From: Burkholderiales bacterium
GTDB taxonomy: Bacteria; Pseudomonadota; Gammaproteobacteria; Burkholderiales; SG8-39
Direction of reading: 5' to 3'
DNA: 64,000 bases
Assembly: GCA_014860445.1 (NCBI GenBank)
Contig: JACZJT010000042.1
Span: 1-64,000, forward strand
Shown: piece by piece, positions 44,246 to 53,466 of the stretch
Position numbering within the stretch: position 1 is the stretch's first letter
Layout: every line of letters starts with the position of its first letter
Translations under genes and position numbers: made by a program
Notes under the pieces: generated by a model
Seen by the model: only the letters and a program-made list of their open reading frames with translations
The model's database searches: none
What the model was told of the DNA's origin: nothing

Positions 44246-45549
44246 GCGCGGACGCGGCAGCGGCGGTCGCCGCCCTGAATCGGCGCTTCCTGCTCGATTA
44301 CCCGCGCGAAGCCGCGCGTCGCATCGAGGCCATGCCCGCGCGCGAGGTGAGCGCAATGCTCGCTGCCCATCCGGTCCATGCCGTGGTTCCCGTGTGGCAA
44401 AGTCTTGCCACCGACGTGGAGCAGGCGGTATTCACCGAGTTGCCGGAGCCCTTCGCCACGGCGTTGCTTACCGAACTGGAGCCGGCGCGCAGCGCGGCCT
44501 TGCTCAACCGGCTCGAGGAAGACCGGCGCGAACACCACCGGGGGCTGCTCGGAACGCAGGTCGCGGCCGAAATTCGTGCGCTGATGCAATATCGCCCCGA
44601 TTCCGCGGGCCAGTTGATGGATCCGCGCGTACTCGCATTTCGCGGCGAGTTGACGGTGCAGGAAGCGCTGGCGCGTCTGCGTCAGACGAAGCGGCGCGGA
44701 TTGCGCGAATTGTATCTGGTGGATGACGAGGGCCGGCTCGACGGGCGCGTGGATATCCAGGACCTGGCATTGGCCGACCCGGAAGAGACGCTCACGCGAA
44801 TCGCGCGCAGGATTTCGGATGCCGTGCAGGACACGGCGCCGCGCGAGGAAGTGGTCGAGAAAATGCAGCAGGATACGATAGCCGATCTGCCCGTCATCGA
44901 CTTCGACGGGCGCCTGGTCGGCGCGATTCGCCAGGCCAAATTGGCGACCGCCGTACAGCAGGAAACCACGCTGGATATCCAGACCATGGTCGGTGCGAGC
45001 CGCGACGAGCGCGCGCTTTCGCGCGCGACCTTCGCCGTGGCGAAACGCCTGCCATGGCTGCAGATCAACCTGCTTACCGCTTTTCTCGCCGCCTCCGTGG
45101 TCGGATTGTTCGAGGGGACGATAGCCAAGTACACCGCGCTCGCCGTGCTGCTGCCTGTGGTTGCGGGCCAGTCGGGCAATGCCGGCGCGCAGGCGCTGGC
45201 GGTGACCATGCGCGGGCTGGTGCTGCGCGAGATCAGCCTGCGCCACTGGCCCAGGGTGGTATTCAAGGAAGTGAACGTCGGTTTGATGAACGGCTTTGCG
45301 GTCGCGGCAACGACCGCGCTCGGCGTCTACGTCTGGAGCAAATCGCTTGGTCTGGTGATGGTCATCGCGGCCGCGATGGTGATTTCCATGGTCGCTGCGG
45401 GTTTTGCGGGCGCACTGGTTCCGATCATGCTGCAGCGCTTCGGGCAGGATCCGGCACAGTCCTCGTCCATCATTCTCACCACGGTCACCGACGTCGTCGG
45501 ATTCTTCTCTTTCCTGGGCATTGCGACGCTATTTTCCGCGATGCTCTGA
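44242..45549 (+). CDS. mgtE: Mg2+ transporter MgtE
   Basis: A 435-residue Mg2+ channel. The N-domain (about 1-125) and CBS pair (about 130-250) precede a plug helix and five membrane helices. The conserved Gly-Gln-Ser-Gly-Asn-Ala-Gly-Ala-Gln motif and the Asp-Pro-Ala-x4-Ile-x-Thr-Thr-Val-Thr-Asp motif of the pore, with the Mg2+-binding Asp, are intact. In MgtE of known structure the cytoplasmic domains bind Mg2+ and close the pore. It starts within the stop codon of the previous gene. Confidence 0.95.
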   Translation: MSADAAAAVAALNRRFLLDYPREAARRIEAMPAREVSAMLAAHPVHAVVPVWQSLATDVEQAVFTELPEPFATALLTELEPARSAALLNRLEEDRREHHRGLLGTQVAAEIRALMQYRPDSAGQLMDPRVLAFRGELTVQEALARLRQTKRRGLRELYLVDDEGRLDGRVDIQDLALADPEETLTRIARRISDAVQDTAPREEVVEKMQQDTIADLPVIDFDGRLVGAIRQAKLATAVQQETTLDIQTMVGASRDERALSRATFAVAKRLPWLQINLLTAFLAASVVGLFEGTIAKYTALAVLLPVVAGQSGNAGAQALAVTMRGLVLREISLRHWPRVVFKEVNVGLMNGFAVAATTALGVYVWSKSLGLVMVIAAAMVISMVAAGFAGALVPIMLQRFGQDPAQSSSIILTTVTDVVGFFSFLGIATLFSAML

Positions 45550-45565
45550 ATATCGGTATTTGCAC

Positions 45566-46177
45566 ATGTCCGCGCAAACATTCGTCGCCTGCCTTGAATG
45601 CGATCTGTTGCACCGGAAGGTGTGCCTGCCGCCGGACGGCGAGGCGCGTTGCACACGCTGCGGGGCCCGTCTGTACAAGCGTACGCGACCGGACGCGAAC
45701 GAGCGGGCGCTGGCGCTGACTTTGGCGGCGAGCATTCTGTTCGTGCTGGCCAACGTGTTCCCCATCCTCGCCCTGGAAGTGCAGGGCGTGCACAGCAGCA
45801 CTACGCTGCTGGCCGCGGTGCGATCCCTGTGGGACGAAGAAGCGCGCGGCGTGGCCGCCCTCGTGTTCGCGACCACCATACTTGTTCCGGCGGCTGAACT
45901 CGTCGGCCTCATCTGGGTGCTCGCCGCGCTGCGGCGCGGAACGCGTGCGTGGGGGGCGGTGCCGATGCTGCACTTCATCGAGAGCGTCAAACCCTGGGGG
46001 ATGGTGGAGGTTTTCGTCCTGGGCGTACTGGTGTCGCTGGTCAAGCTCGCCCATATTGCGACGGTGGAGGCGGGTGTGGCGCTGTTTTCCTTCGGCGCGC
46101 TGATGGCGCTGGTCGCGGCCGCGGCGGCGGCGTTCGACGCCGACGCAGCCTGGTTGCAACTGGAAGCGAGCCGATGA
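45566..46177 (+). CDS. pqiA: PqiA-domain membrane protein, first half
   Basis: A 203-residue protein with an N-terminal zinc ribbon (Cys-Leu-Glu-Cys and Cys-Thr-Arg-Cys, about residues 9-38) and four membrane helices. E. coli PqiA has two such domains in one chain of about 417 residues; here each domain is a separate gene. PqiA is the inner-membrane part of the PqiABC lipid-transport system. ATG 45566 lies 16 bases after mgtE. Confidence 0.88.
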   Translation: MSAQTFVACLECDLLHRKVCLPPDGEARCTRCGARLYKRTRPDANERALALTLAASILFVLANVFPILALEVQGVHSSTTLLAAVRSLWDEEARGVAALVFATTILVPAAELVGLIWVLAALRRGTRAWGAVPMLHFIESVKPWGMVEVFVLGVLVSLVKLAHIATVEAGVALFSFGALMALVAAAAAAFDADAAWLQLEASR

Positions 46178-46800
46178 GCGCGGCGCCGACGGCAGCGCGA
46201 CTGGGCCTGCTCGCCTGCGAAGTGTGCCGGCTTGTGAGCCGCGCGCCGCGGCCGGGCGAGCACGCGCATTGTCCGCGCTGCGACGCAAGCCTGCACGCGC
46301 GAAAGCCGGCGAGCCTTGCGCGCACCTGGGCCTTCCTGATCGCGGCGGTGATCCTGTATGTGCCTGCCAACACGCTGCCGATCATGGACACGAGTTCCCT
46401 GTTCGGCACGCAGCGCGACACCATACTTTCCGGCGTCGCGTTTCTGTGGACGTCCGGCTCCTTGGTGCTGGCCGTACTGGTGTTTTTCGCCAGCATCATG
46501 GTGCCGCTGGCGAAAATGCTCGCGCTCACGGTGCTTGCAACCTCGGTGCAGATGCGCGCCGCCTGGCATCCGCGCACGCGCACGCGGCTGTATCGCGTGA
46601 TCGAGTTCATCGGCCGCTGGTCGATGCTCGACATCTACGTCGTGACCATACTGGTGGCGCTGGTGCAGGTGAATACCTTCGCCGCAATTCACGTCGGGCC
46701 GGGCGCGGCGGCGTTCGGCGCGGTCGTCGTGCTGACCATGTTCGCCGCGGCGAGCTTCGATCCGCGGCTCATCTGGGACTCGCTGGGAGAACGGCCATAG
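46174..46800 (+). CDS. pqiA: PqiA-domain membrane protein, second half
   Basis: A 208-residue protein built like its upstream neighbour: zinc ribbon (Cys-Glu-Val-Cys and Cys-Pro-Arg-Cys, about residues 15-36) and four helices, with Pro-Ala-Asn-Thr-Leu-Pro-Ile-Met typical of PqiA. Its ATG overlaps the first gene's TGA. The two halves probably assemble as the full PqiA. Its TAG stop is where PqiB coding begins, in another frame. Confidence 0.88.
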   Translation: MSAAPTAARLGLLACEVCRLVSRAPRPGEHAHCPRCDASLHARKPASLARTWAFLIAAVILYVPANTLPIMDTSSLFGTQRDTILSGVAFLWTSGSLVLAVLVFFASIMVPLAKMLALTVLATSVQMRAAWHPRTRTRLYRVIEFIGRWSMLDIYVVTILVALVQVNTFAAIHVGPGAAAFGAVVVLTMFAAASFDPRLIWDSLGERP

Positions 46801-46814
46801 CCGATACGCCGCAA

Positions 46815-48464
46815 TTGCCGGAAACAGGCGACATTCCCGAGGCGCGCGTCACGCCGCACCGGCGCTGGTCGCTGCAGTTGGTGTGGCTGATTCCGGTTGT
46901 CGCGGCGCTGATAGGCGGTTGGCTCGCGGTCAAGGCGGTACTCGAACGCGGACCGACGATCAGCATCAGCTTCAGCACGGCGGAGGGGCTGGAGCCGCAG
47001 AAGACACGCGTCAAGTACCGCAACGTGGACATCGGCCGCGTCACCACGGTCGCATTTTCCGAAGACCGAAAGCAGGTGGTTGCGACAGTGGAACTGAGCA
47101 AGCAGGCGGAGGCTTTTCTGGTCGCCGACACGCGCTTCTGGGTGGTGCGCCCGCGCGTGAGCGGTACGCAGATATCGGGCCTCGGGACCTTGCTATCGGG
47201 CGCCTATATCGGCATGGACGTGGGCACGTCGAAAGAATCGAAGAGCGAGTTCGTGGGACTCGACGTGCCGCCGATTGTCACCGTTGATCTGCCGGGGCGC
47301 CATTTCCAGCTGCGCGCAGACGATCTGGGCTCGCTCGATGTCGGCTCGCCGGTGTACTTTCGTCGTGTCCAGGTAGGATCGGTCGTCGCCTATGAGCTCG
47401 ATCCCCGCGGCAACGGCGTGCAGTTGCGCGTATTCATCAACGCGCCCTACGACCGCTTCGTAAAAGCCGACACGCGCTTCTGGCAGGCCAGCGGCTTTGA
47501 CCTGGCGGTCGATGCGAACGGCCTCAAGCTCAACACCGAATCGATCGCATCGGTGCTGCTCGGCGGCGTCTCGTTTCAGACTCCTGCCGAGTCGGCGCAG
47601 ACGCCGCCCGCGAAGGAGAACACGAGTTTTGCGCTCTTTTTAGATCGCGGTATCGCGATGCGCCTGCCCGACACCGCCGTGGAAACCTACACCCTGGTTT
47701 TCGACGAATCGGTGCGCGGTCTGACCGCCGGCGCGCCGGTGGACTTCCGTGGCGTGGTGGTGGGCGAAGTCGTGGCCATCGACGTTGACGTCGACGCAGC
47801 CAGCGGGGAAGCGAGCGTTCCGGTGCAGGTGCGGCTCTATCCGGACCGGCTGCGCAGCAAGGCAAAGCGGGGCGGCAGCGTTCCCGGCGCGCTTATGGAC
47901 AAACTCGTCACGCGCGGACTGCGCGCGCAACTGCGCAGCGGCAGCCTGCTTACCGGAAAGCTGTTTGTTGCCCTGGATTATTTTCCGGATGAGCCAAAGG
48001 CGGCGCTGCAAAAACGCGCCGGTCGGTCCGAGATTCCGACTGTCGCCAGCAGCCTGAAGGGGCTGCAGGCAACCGTGCTGCGGCTTGCACGCAAGCTGGA
48101 CAAGCTGCCGCTGGAAGCTACGGTCGCCGACGCACGCAAGGCCTTGGCCGCGTTGGAGGACACCCTTGCCGCGACCGGGCGCGCCGTCAAGCGCGTGGAC
48201 AGCGATCTCACGCCGCAGGCCGGACGCACCCTGAACGATCTGAGCCGCACGCTGGATAGCGTGGAGAAGAGTTTGGCCGCCGCGCAGCGCAGCCTGGCGG
48301 GTGTTGACGGCGTGCTCGCCGAGGATGCGCCGATGCAGCGCGACCTGCGCGACACGCTGCGCGAGATTGCGCGCGCGGGCGAGGCGCTGCGCAGCCTGGC
48401 CGATTACCTGGAGCGCAACCCGGGGGCCATACTGCGCGGCCGCGGCGAGGAGCCCGCGCAGTGA
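46815..48464 (+). CDS. pqiB: PqiB, MCE-domain periplasmic lipid-transport protein
   Basis: A 549-residue protein with one membrane helix (about residues 26-46) and three MCE domains, then a long coiled-coil C-terminus. This matches E. coli PqiB (546), which forms a tube of stacked MCE rings across the periplasm. No ATG or GTG lies at the expected start: TTG at 46815 is used here, while GGAGA (46785-46789) is spaced for the codon ATA at 46797. The lack of an ordinary start is odd. The gene follows the second pqiA without a gap. Confidence 0.88.
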   Translation: MPETGDIPEARVTPHRRWSLQLVWLIPVVAALIGGWLAVKAVLERGPTISISFSTAEGLEPQKTRVKYRNVDIGRVTTVAFSEDRKQVVATVELSKQAEAFLVADTRFWVVRPRVSGTQISGLGTLLSGAYIGMDVGTSKESKSEFVGLDVPPIVTVDLPGRHFQLRADDLGSLDVGSPVYFRRVQVGSVVAYELDPRGNGVQLRVFINAPYDRFVKADTRFWQASGFDLAVDANGLKLNTESIASVLLGGVSFQTPAESAQTPPAKENTSFALFLDRGIAMRLPDTAVETYTLVFDESVRGLTAGAPVDFRGVVVGEVVAIDVDVDAASGEASVPVQVRLYPDRLRSKAKRGGSVPGALMDKLVTRGLRAQLRSGSLLTGKLFVALDYFPDEPKAALQKRAGRSEIPTVASSLKGLQATVLRLARKLDKLPLEATVADARKALAALEDTLAATGRAVKRVDSDLTPQAGRTLNDLSRTLDSVEKSLAAAQRSLAGVDGVLAEDAPMQRDLRDTLREIARAGEALRSLADYLERNPGAILRGRGEEPAQ

Positions 48465-49063
48465 GCGCGCAGCGCATGCGGCTCGCGTCATTGCTGACAT
48501 TGTTGCTTTTGCTCAGCGCCTGCGCCACACCGGCGAACCTGCGTTACTACACGCTCTCCGGCGCATCGCCGCCGGGTGTGGCGGCGGCGGGCGCCGCTGT
48601 GGAATATCGCGTCGCCATCGGTCCGGTCAGCGTGCCGGAGGCAATCGACCGGCCGCAGATCGTGCTGCGCGTCGCGCCGACGCGCTACGCCATTGCCGAC
48701 GCCGAGCGCTGGTCGGCGCCGCTGAAGCGCGAGATTCCGCGCGTCGTCGCCGAAGTTGTAGGAAGGCGCCTGCCGGCTGCGCGCGTCGCCGCGAATTTTC
48801 AGTATGGCGGGCAGGATGCGGATTACCGCGTGTGGATCGACGTGCTGCGTTTCGAGTCGGTGCCGAGCGATTCGATCACATTCGAAGCGGCGTGGAGCGT
48901 GCACAACCGCGCTGGCGCGCGTCTGCGCGAAGCGCGCTCGGTGTTCGTCGAAAAGGTGAATGCCCCGGGCGTGGCCCCGCTGGTCGCAGCGCACGAAACA
49001 GCGCTCGTCGCGCTGGCGCGTGAAATCGCCGCAACGCTGGGTGCGCTTGCCGCGGCGAAATAA
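48461..49063 (+). CDS. pqiC: PqiC/YmbA-type outer-membrane lipoprotein
   Basis: A 200-residue lipoprotein with a signal peptide ending in the lipobox Leu-Leu-Ser-Ala-Cys (Cys about residue 21). The rest matches the PqiC/YmbA family (DUF330, ABC-type transport auxiliary), which joins PqiB to the outer membrane. GTG start overlapping the pqiB stop (GTGA). It is the last gene of the run; the next gene converges after 5 bases. Confidence 0.88.
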   Translation: MSAQRMRLASLLTLLLLLSACATPANLRYYTLSGASPPGVAAAGAAVEYRVAIGPVSVPEAIDRPQIVLRVAPTRYAIADAERWSAPLKREIPRVVAEVVGRRLPAARVAANFQYGGQDADYRVWIDVLRFESVPSDSITFEAAWSVHNRAGARLREARSVFVEKVNAPGVAPLVAAHETALVALAREIAATLGALAAAK

Positions 49064-49068
49064 GGGTT

Positions 49069-50904
49069 CTAAAGCGGATAGAAAACCGGCAACAGAAACG
49101 TAAACGTGATCCACATGAGCAGCACCAGGGGCACGCCGACGCGCAGGAAATCGGTGAACTTGTAGCCGCCCGCGCTGAAAATCAAGAGATTCGTCTTGTA
49201 CGCCACCGGCGTCGCGTAGCTCATGTTGGCGCCGAACAGCACGGCCAGCACGAATGCTTCGGGCGAAAGCCCGAGCTGCTGCGCGATGCTGATCGCGATT
49301 GGCGTGCCGATGACCGCGGCCGCGTTATTCGACACGATGTTCGTCAGGATCGCCATCAGCAGCATCAGCCCACTCATCACCATCACCGGCGGCAGTCCCC
49401 CGGCGAGCGCCACGTAGAGTTGCGCCATGTAATCCGCGCCTCCGGTGCGCGTCAGCGCAAGACCCATGGCCAGGCTCACCGCCACGATCAGGATAACCTG
49501 CGTGCTCAGCGCTTCGGCTGCGTTGGTCCAGGTGAGGCAACGCGTCAGCAGCATCAAGCCCATGCCGGCGAGCGCGCTCACCGCGATCGGCGCGATGTCC
49601 AGCGCGGCAATGGTGACGACCAGAAACATGATCGCCAGCGCGATCGGCGCCTTCGCCGTGTGCGGCAGGTCGACAGTCGCATCGAGCACCAGTGCATCGC
49701 CGCTGGATCGCAGTTCAGCCAGGCTCTCGGCCGGGCCCTGGGCGAGCAATACGTCGCCGACCTGCAGCACGATCGCGTTAAGATCGCCCTTGGTGAGGGT
49801 CGTCTGGCCGCGGGCGCGATGGATCGCAAGTATCATCAGACCGTAGCGATCGGTATAGCGCGTCTGCCCCACGGTGCTGTAACACAGCGGCGAATGCTCG
49901 GTTACCACGATCTCGGCGAGCTGCTGGCCTTCGGCCAGCAGCGGGTGTTCGTCGTTCACCGGGGTTTCGTCGTCCGCGATGTTGTAGAGTTTTGCTTCCA
50001 GCAAGCGCTCGAATTCCTTGAGGTTTTCCGGGGAATCGCGCACCAGCAGGCGGTCGCCCTCGCACATGACCGTGGTCGGCAGTTTGCTCACCGTCAGATT
50101 CGCGTCGCGGCGGATCGACAGTACGTTCATCCGGTCTTCCGTCTTGGCCAGAACTTCGGAGAAGTTCTTGCCGACAGCAAAACTGTCCTTGTCTATGTGC
50201 AGCATGGCCTCGAACACGCGCGGCGAAGTATCCGCGAGCAAGGGCGTGCGCGCCGGCAGCAGGCGCGGCGCGACCAGCCACAGGTAGACAATGGCGATGC
50301 CTGCCGCGATTGCCGCAGGTACCATGAAATCGAACATATCGAAGCGCCGCATGCCCAGATCGGAGGCAATCGAGATTACCAGCAGATTGGTCGAGGTGCC
50401 GATCGTGGTTCCCATGCCCCCGACCAGCGTAGCCAGCCCCATCGGCAGCAGGATCCCTGAAGCCGGTTGTTTGCTGCGCAGCGAGGCGCTGATCAATACC
50501 GGCAGCAGCATGACCACGATCGGCGTGTTGTTGAAAAAAGCGCTCGCGATCGCCGCGAACACCAGCGTCAACAGCAGCGACGACACCGGACGGACGGACC
50601 ACATCCGCGACAGCGCCGCGGCGAGCGGGCGCAATGCGCCCGTGGTTTCCATCCCCCTGCCCAGGATCATCAGCGCGCAGATGGTCACCAGCGCTTCGTG
50701 GCCGAAGCCGGCAAAGAATTCGGCGGGATGCAGGTCGGTCCCGGCGCGGTGGTAGGGAAATGCGGTGAACCCCACCACCAGGGCAATCAGCACCAACAGG
50801 CACGAGCTCTCCAGCGCGATGTCCTCGCGCGTGAACAGGAACAGCGCGCAGACGATCAGGACCAGAACGGCTATTCCGTGGGCGTCGAGGACTGGCGGCA
50901 TCAT
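49069..50904 (-). CDS. SLC13/DASS-type ion transporter with two TrkA-C domains
   Basis: A 611-residue protein with about ten helices in two halves split by a cytoplasmic region (about residues 205-400) with two TrkA-C (RCK_C) domains. The Ser-Asn-Thr-like motif of each half is present (Gly-Thr-Ser-Thr-Asn-Leu-Leu and Val-Ser-Asn-Asn-Ala-Ala). Members move sulfate, arsenite or dicarboxylates; the substrate is open. The gene converges on pqiC with a 5-bp gap. Confidence 0.88.
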   Translation of the reverse strand: MMPPVLDAHGIAVLVLIVCALFLFTREDIALESSCLLVLIALVVGFTAFPYHRAGTDLHPAEFFAGFGHEALVTICALMILGRGMETTGALRPLAAALSRMWSVRPVSSLLLTLVFAAIASAFFNNTPIVVMLLPVLISASLRSKQPASGILLPMGLATLVGGMGTTIGTSTNLLVISIASDLGMRRFDMFDFMVPAAIAAGIAIVYLWLVAPRLLPARTPLLADTSPRVFEAMLHIDKDSFAVGKNFSEVLAKTEDRMNVLSIRRDANLTVSKLPTTVMCEGDRLLVRDSPENLKEFERLLEAKLYNIADDETPVNDEHPLLAEGQQLAEIVVTEHSPLCYSTVGQTRYTDRYGLMILAIHRARGQTTLTKGDLNAIVLQVGDVLLAQGPAESLAELRSSGDALVLDATVDLPHTAKAPIALAIMFLVVTIAALDIAPIAVSALAGMGLMLLTRCLTWTNAAEALSTQVILIVAVSLAMGLALTRTGGADYMAQLYVALAGGLPPVMVMSGLMLLMAILTNIVSNNAAAVIGTPIAISIAQQLGLSPEAFVLAVLFGANMSYATPVAYKTNLLIFSAGGYKFTDFLRVGVPLVLLMWITFTFLLPVFYPL

Positions 50905-51564
50905 GTTATTCGGTGGCGCACGCTGGACCGGCGTTCAGATTCCGACCTGAAGCCCCGCCGTCATCGTCTGCGCGGCGGGGAGGTGGTAGGTGGTAGGTGG
51001 AAGTGGCATCTTCGGTATTCCTGGCCAGGAACGAAAACAGCTTGTCGCGCCATTGCTTCCTGTTGCGCATTTCGTCCTTGTCCGCTTGCCGGTCCCGCCG
51101 ACATCATTACCTCCTGATGATCGTCGGCATTATGTTCCATGGATGCGATTTCAGCGAGCCCGGAACCAGCCTGGGCGCCGCCGTCCTCAATGCCGGCGCT
51201 TGCATCTCTATCAAGGTCTTGACGGTACGCTTTGTGCTCCGTTCGTAGCGCTCCGGGCAGCGTTGTCTGGAGGCCCTGGAAAATAATATAACTGGCTGTA
51301 TTAGAACAAATAATTCGTGCGCAGCATGAGCCGGACGAGGTGGCAAATTTGGCGTAATACCCCAGCCGTGCTATGCTGTCGTCACAATTACTGCGACGCT
51401 GCGTGCCCGACAGGCGGAAGTGGCGCGATCCAAGTTCCGAGCCGTTCCTGGCCCGCCTCGCGCCAGTTTCAACGTCGCCGGGCCGCATATTCTTGCAGCA
51501 TCCCCTTCCAACGAACGTCGCCGTTGTGCGGTGGCGCGGACGACAACCCGATAGGAGAACCATC
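50905..51564. other. 660-bp region between the transporter and glgB
   Basis: Contains a perfect 8-bp stem with a 12-base loop (CCCCGCCG 50953-50960 / CGGCGGGG 50973-50980), then a short tandem repeat (AGGTGGT twice plus AGGTGG, 50981-51000), the glgB promoter at 51349-51377 and a leader of about 180 bases. An open frame on the minus strand (50961-51563) has no codon bias or motif and was not taken as a gene. Confidence 0.5.
51349..51377 (+). promoter_or_regulatory. sigma-70 promoter of the glycogen operon
   Basis: TTGGCG (51349-51354) and TATGCT (51372-51377) with a 17-base spacer. Transcription from about 51384 would give a leader of about 180 bases before glgB. Confidence 0.6.
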
Positions 51565-53466
51565 TTGTTGACCGATCACGACATCTATTTGTTCAAGGAA
51601 GGTACGCACGCGCGCCTGTACGAAAAGTTCGGTTGCCATCTGGGCGAGCGCGACGGAGCCGCCGGCGCGCATTTCTCGGTCTGGGCGCCCAACGCACAGC
51701 GCGTGTCGGCCATCGGCGACTGGAACGGCTGGAACCAGGACGCGCATCCGCTGGCCGCACGCGCGGACGGTTCCGGGATCTGGGAAGGATTCGTGCCGGG
51801 TGTCGAGCACGGGCAGGCCTACAAGTATTTCATCGATTCCCGCTTTGGCGGCTACTCGGTGGACAAGGCCGACCCGTTTGCGTTCTTTGCCGAAGCGCCG
51901 CCGCGCACCGGATCGCGAGCCTGGAATCTGGATTACGACTGGGGTGACGCCGCCTGGATGGCCTCGCGTCGCGGTGCCAACGCACTCGATGCGCCGATGT
52001 CGATCTACGAAATGCATCTGGGCTCGTGGCGGCGCGTTCCGGAGGACGCCAACCGCTCGCTCAGTTATCGCGAAATCGCCCTGCCCCTGGCGGAGTACGT
52101 GAGCGAAATGGGTTTCACGCACGTCGAATTGATGCCCGTCACCGAACACCCGTTCTACGGCTCCTGGGGCTACCAGACCACGGGCTATTACGCACCGACC
52201 GCACGTTACGGCGATCCGGAAGATTTCATGTACCTCGTCGATATCCTGCACCAGCGCGGCATCGGCGTCATCCTCGACTGGGTACCTTCGCATTTTCCCA
52301 GCGACGAACACGGACTGGGCTATTTCGACGGTACTGCTTTGTATGAGCACGCCGACCCGAAGCAGGGATTTCACCCGGAGTGGAAAAGCGCCATCTTCAA
52401 TTATGGACGCAACGAAGTGCGCGGATTTCTCGTATCGAGCGCCCTCTACTGGCTGGACCGCTATCACGTAGACGGGCTGCGGGTGGACGGCGTCGCCTCC
52501 ATGCTCTACCTGGACTATGGGCGCAAGGAGGGCGAGTGGGTGCCGAACCAGTACGGCGGCCGCGAGAACATCGAGGCGGTCGAGTTCCTGCGCGTGCTGA
52601 ACCAGGCCGTGTATCGCGATCATCCCGACGTGCAGACCATGGCCGAGGAATCGACCTCCTGGCCGATGGTGTCGCGCCCGGTGTACCTGGGCGGGCTGGG
52701 CTTCGGAATGAAATGGAACATGGGCTGGATGCACGACACGCTCAAGTACATGAGCCAGGATTCGATCCACCGCAAGTATCACCATGACCAGCTTACCTTC
52801 TCGATCTGGTACGCCTTTTTCGAAAATTTCGCGCTGCCGCTGTCGCACGACGAAGTGGTGTACGGGAAAGGCTCGCTGATCAACAAGATGCCGGGCGACG
52901 CCTGGCGACAGTTCGCGAACCTGCGTTTGCTCTTCGGCTACATGTGGGGTCATCCGGGCAAGAAACTGCTGTTCATGGGCGGCGAATTCGGGCAGCGGCG
53001 CGAATGGGCGCACGAGGGGAGCCTGGAGTGGCACGTGCTGCAGCATCCCGATCACGAAGGCATGCGGCGCTGGGTGGCCGATCTCAACCGGCTCTATCGC
53101 TCCGAGCCGGCGCTTTACCAGGTGGATTTCGACCAGTCCGGCTTCGAATGGGTGGACTGCAACGACAGCGAGCAAAGCGTGCTGACTTTCCTGCGCAAGC
53201 CGCGCGGTGGCGGCGGCGCAGTCCTGGTGGTGTGCAATTTTACGCCCGTGCCGCGCACGAATTACATCGTCGGTGTGCCGACGGGCGGTTACTGGAAGGA
53301 ACTCGCGAACAGCGACGCCACGCTTTATGGCGGCAGCGGCATGGGCAATCTGGGCGGCGTCGAGGCAGCACCGGTCGCCACGCACGGACGCTTTCATTCT
53401 CTCGCGCTGACGCTGCCGCCGCTATCGGTACTCATGTTCAAGCAGGAGGCGGCTGCGCATGGCTAA
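51565..53466 (+). CDS. glgB: 1,4-alpha-glucan branching enzyme
   Basis: A 633-residue GH13 enzyme that makes alpha-1,6 branches. A CBM48 domain (about residues 35-125) is followed by the barrel, with catalytic Asp308 in Asp-Gly-Leu-Arg-Val-Asp-Gly, the Glu pair 361-362 in Met-Ala-Glu-Glu-Ser-Thr, and Leu-Ser-His-Asp-Glu. It is shorter than E. coli GlgB (728) and lacks the N-terminal N1 module, as in many bacterial enzymes. TTG 51565 is spaced 7 bases from AGGAG; an earlier frame start at 51373 overlaps the promoter and was rejected. It overlaps glgE by 8 bases. Confidence 0.96.
   Translation: MLTDHDIYLFKEGTHARLYEKFGCHLGERDGAAGAHFSVWAPNAQRVSAIGDWNGWNQDAHPLAARADGSGIWEGFVPGVEHGQAYKYFIDSRFGGYSVDKADPFAFFAEAPPRTGSRAWNLDYDWGDAAWMASRRGANALDAPMSIYEMHLGSWRRVPEDANRSLSYREIALPLAEYVSEMGFTHVELMPVTEHPFYGSWGYQTTGYYAPTARYGDPEDFMYLVDILHQRGIGVILDWVPSHFPSDEHGLGYFDGTALYEHADPKQGFHPEWKSAIFNYGRNEVRGFLVSSALYWLDRYHVDGLRVDGVASMLYLDYGRKEGEWVPNQYGGRENIEAVEFLRVLNQAVYRDHPDVQTMAEESTSWPMVSRPVYLGGLGFGMKWNMGWMHDTLKYMSQDSIHRKYHHDQLTFSIWYAFFENFALPLSHDEVVYGKGSLINKMPGDAWRQFANLRLLFGYMWGHPGKKLLFMGGEFGQRREWAHEGSLEWHVLQHPDHEGMRRWVADLNRLYRSEPALYQVDFDQSGFEWVDCNDSEQSVLTFLRKPRGGGGAVLVVCNFTPVPRTNYIVGVPTGGYWKELANSDATLYGGSGMGNLGGVEAAPVATHGRFHSLALTLPPLSVLMFKQEAAAHG

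Noticed and set aside
48461-49114. A minus-strand frame over pqiC (48488-49114)
   Set aside because: Antisense to a lipoprotein gene with lipobox and family fit; no motif of its own.
50953-50980. Stem-loop taken as a rho-independent terminator
   Set aside because: The stem is perfect but no T-run follows on either strand and no gene ends next to it.
50961-51563. A 200-codon minus-strand frame before glgB
   Set aside because: Covers the likely glgB promoter and leader, has mixed composition and no family features.
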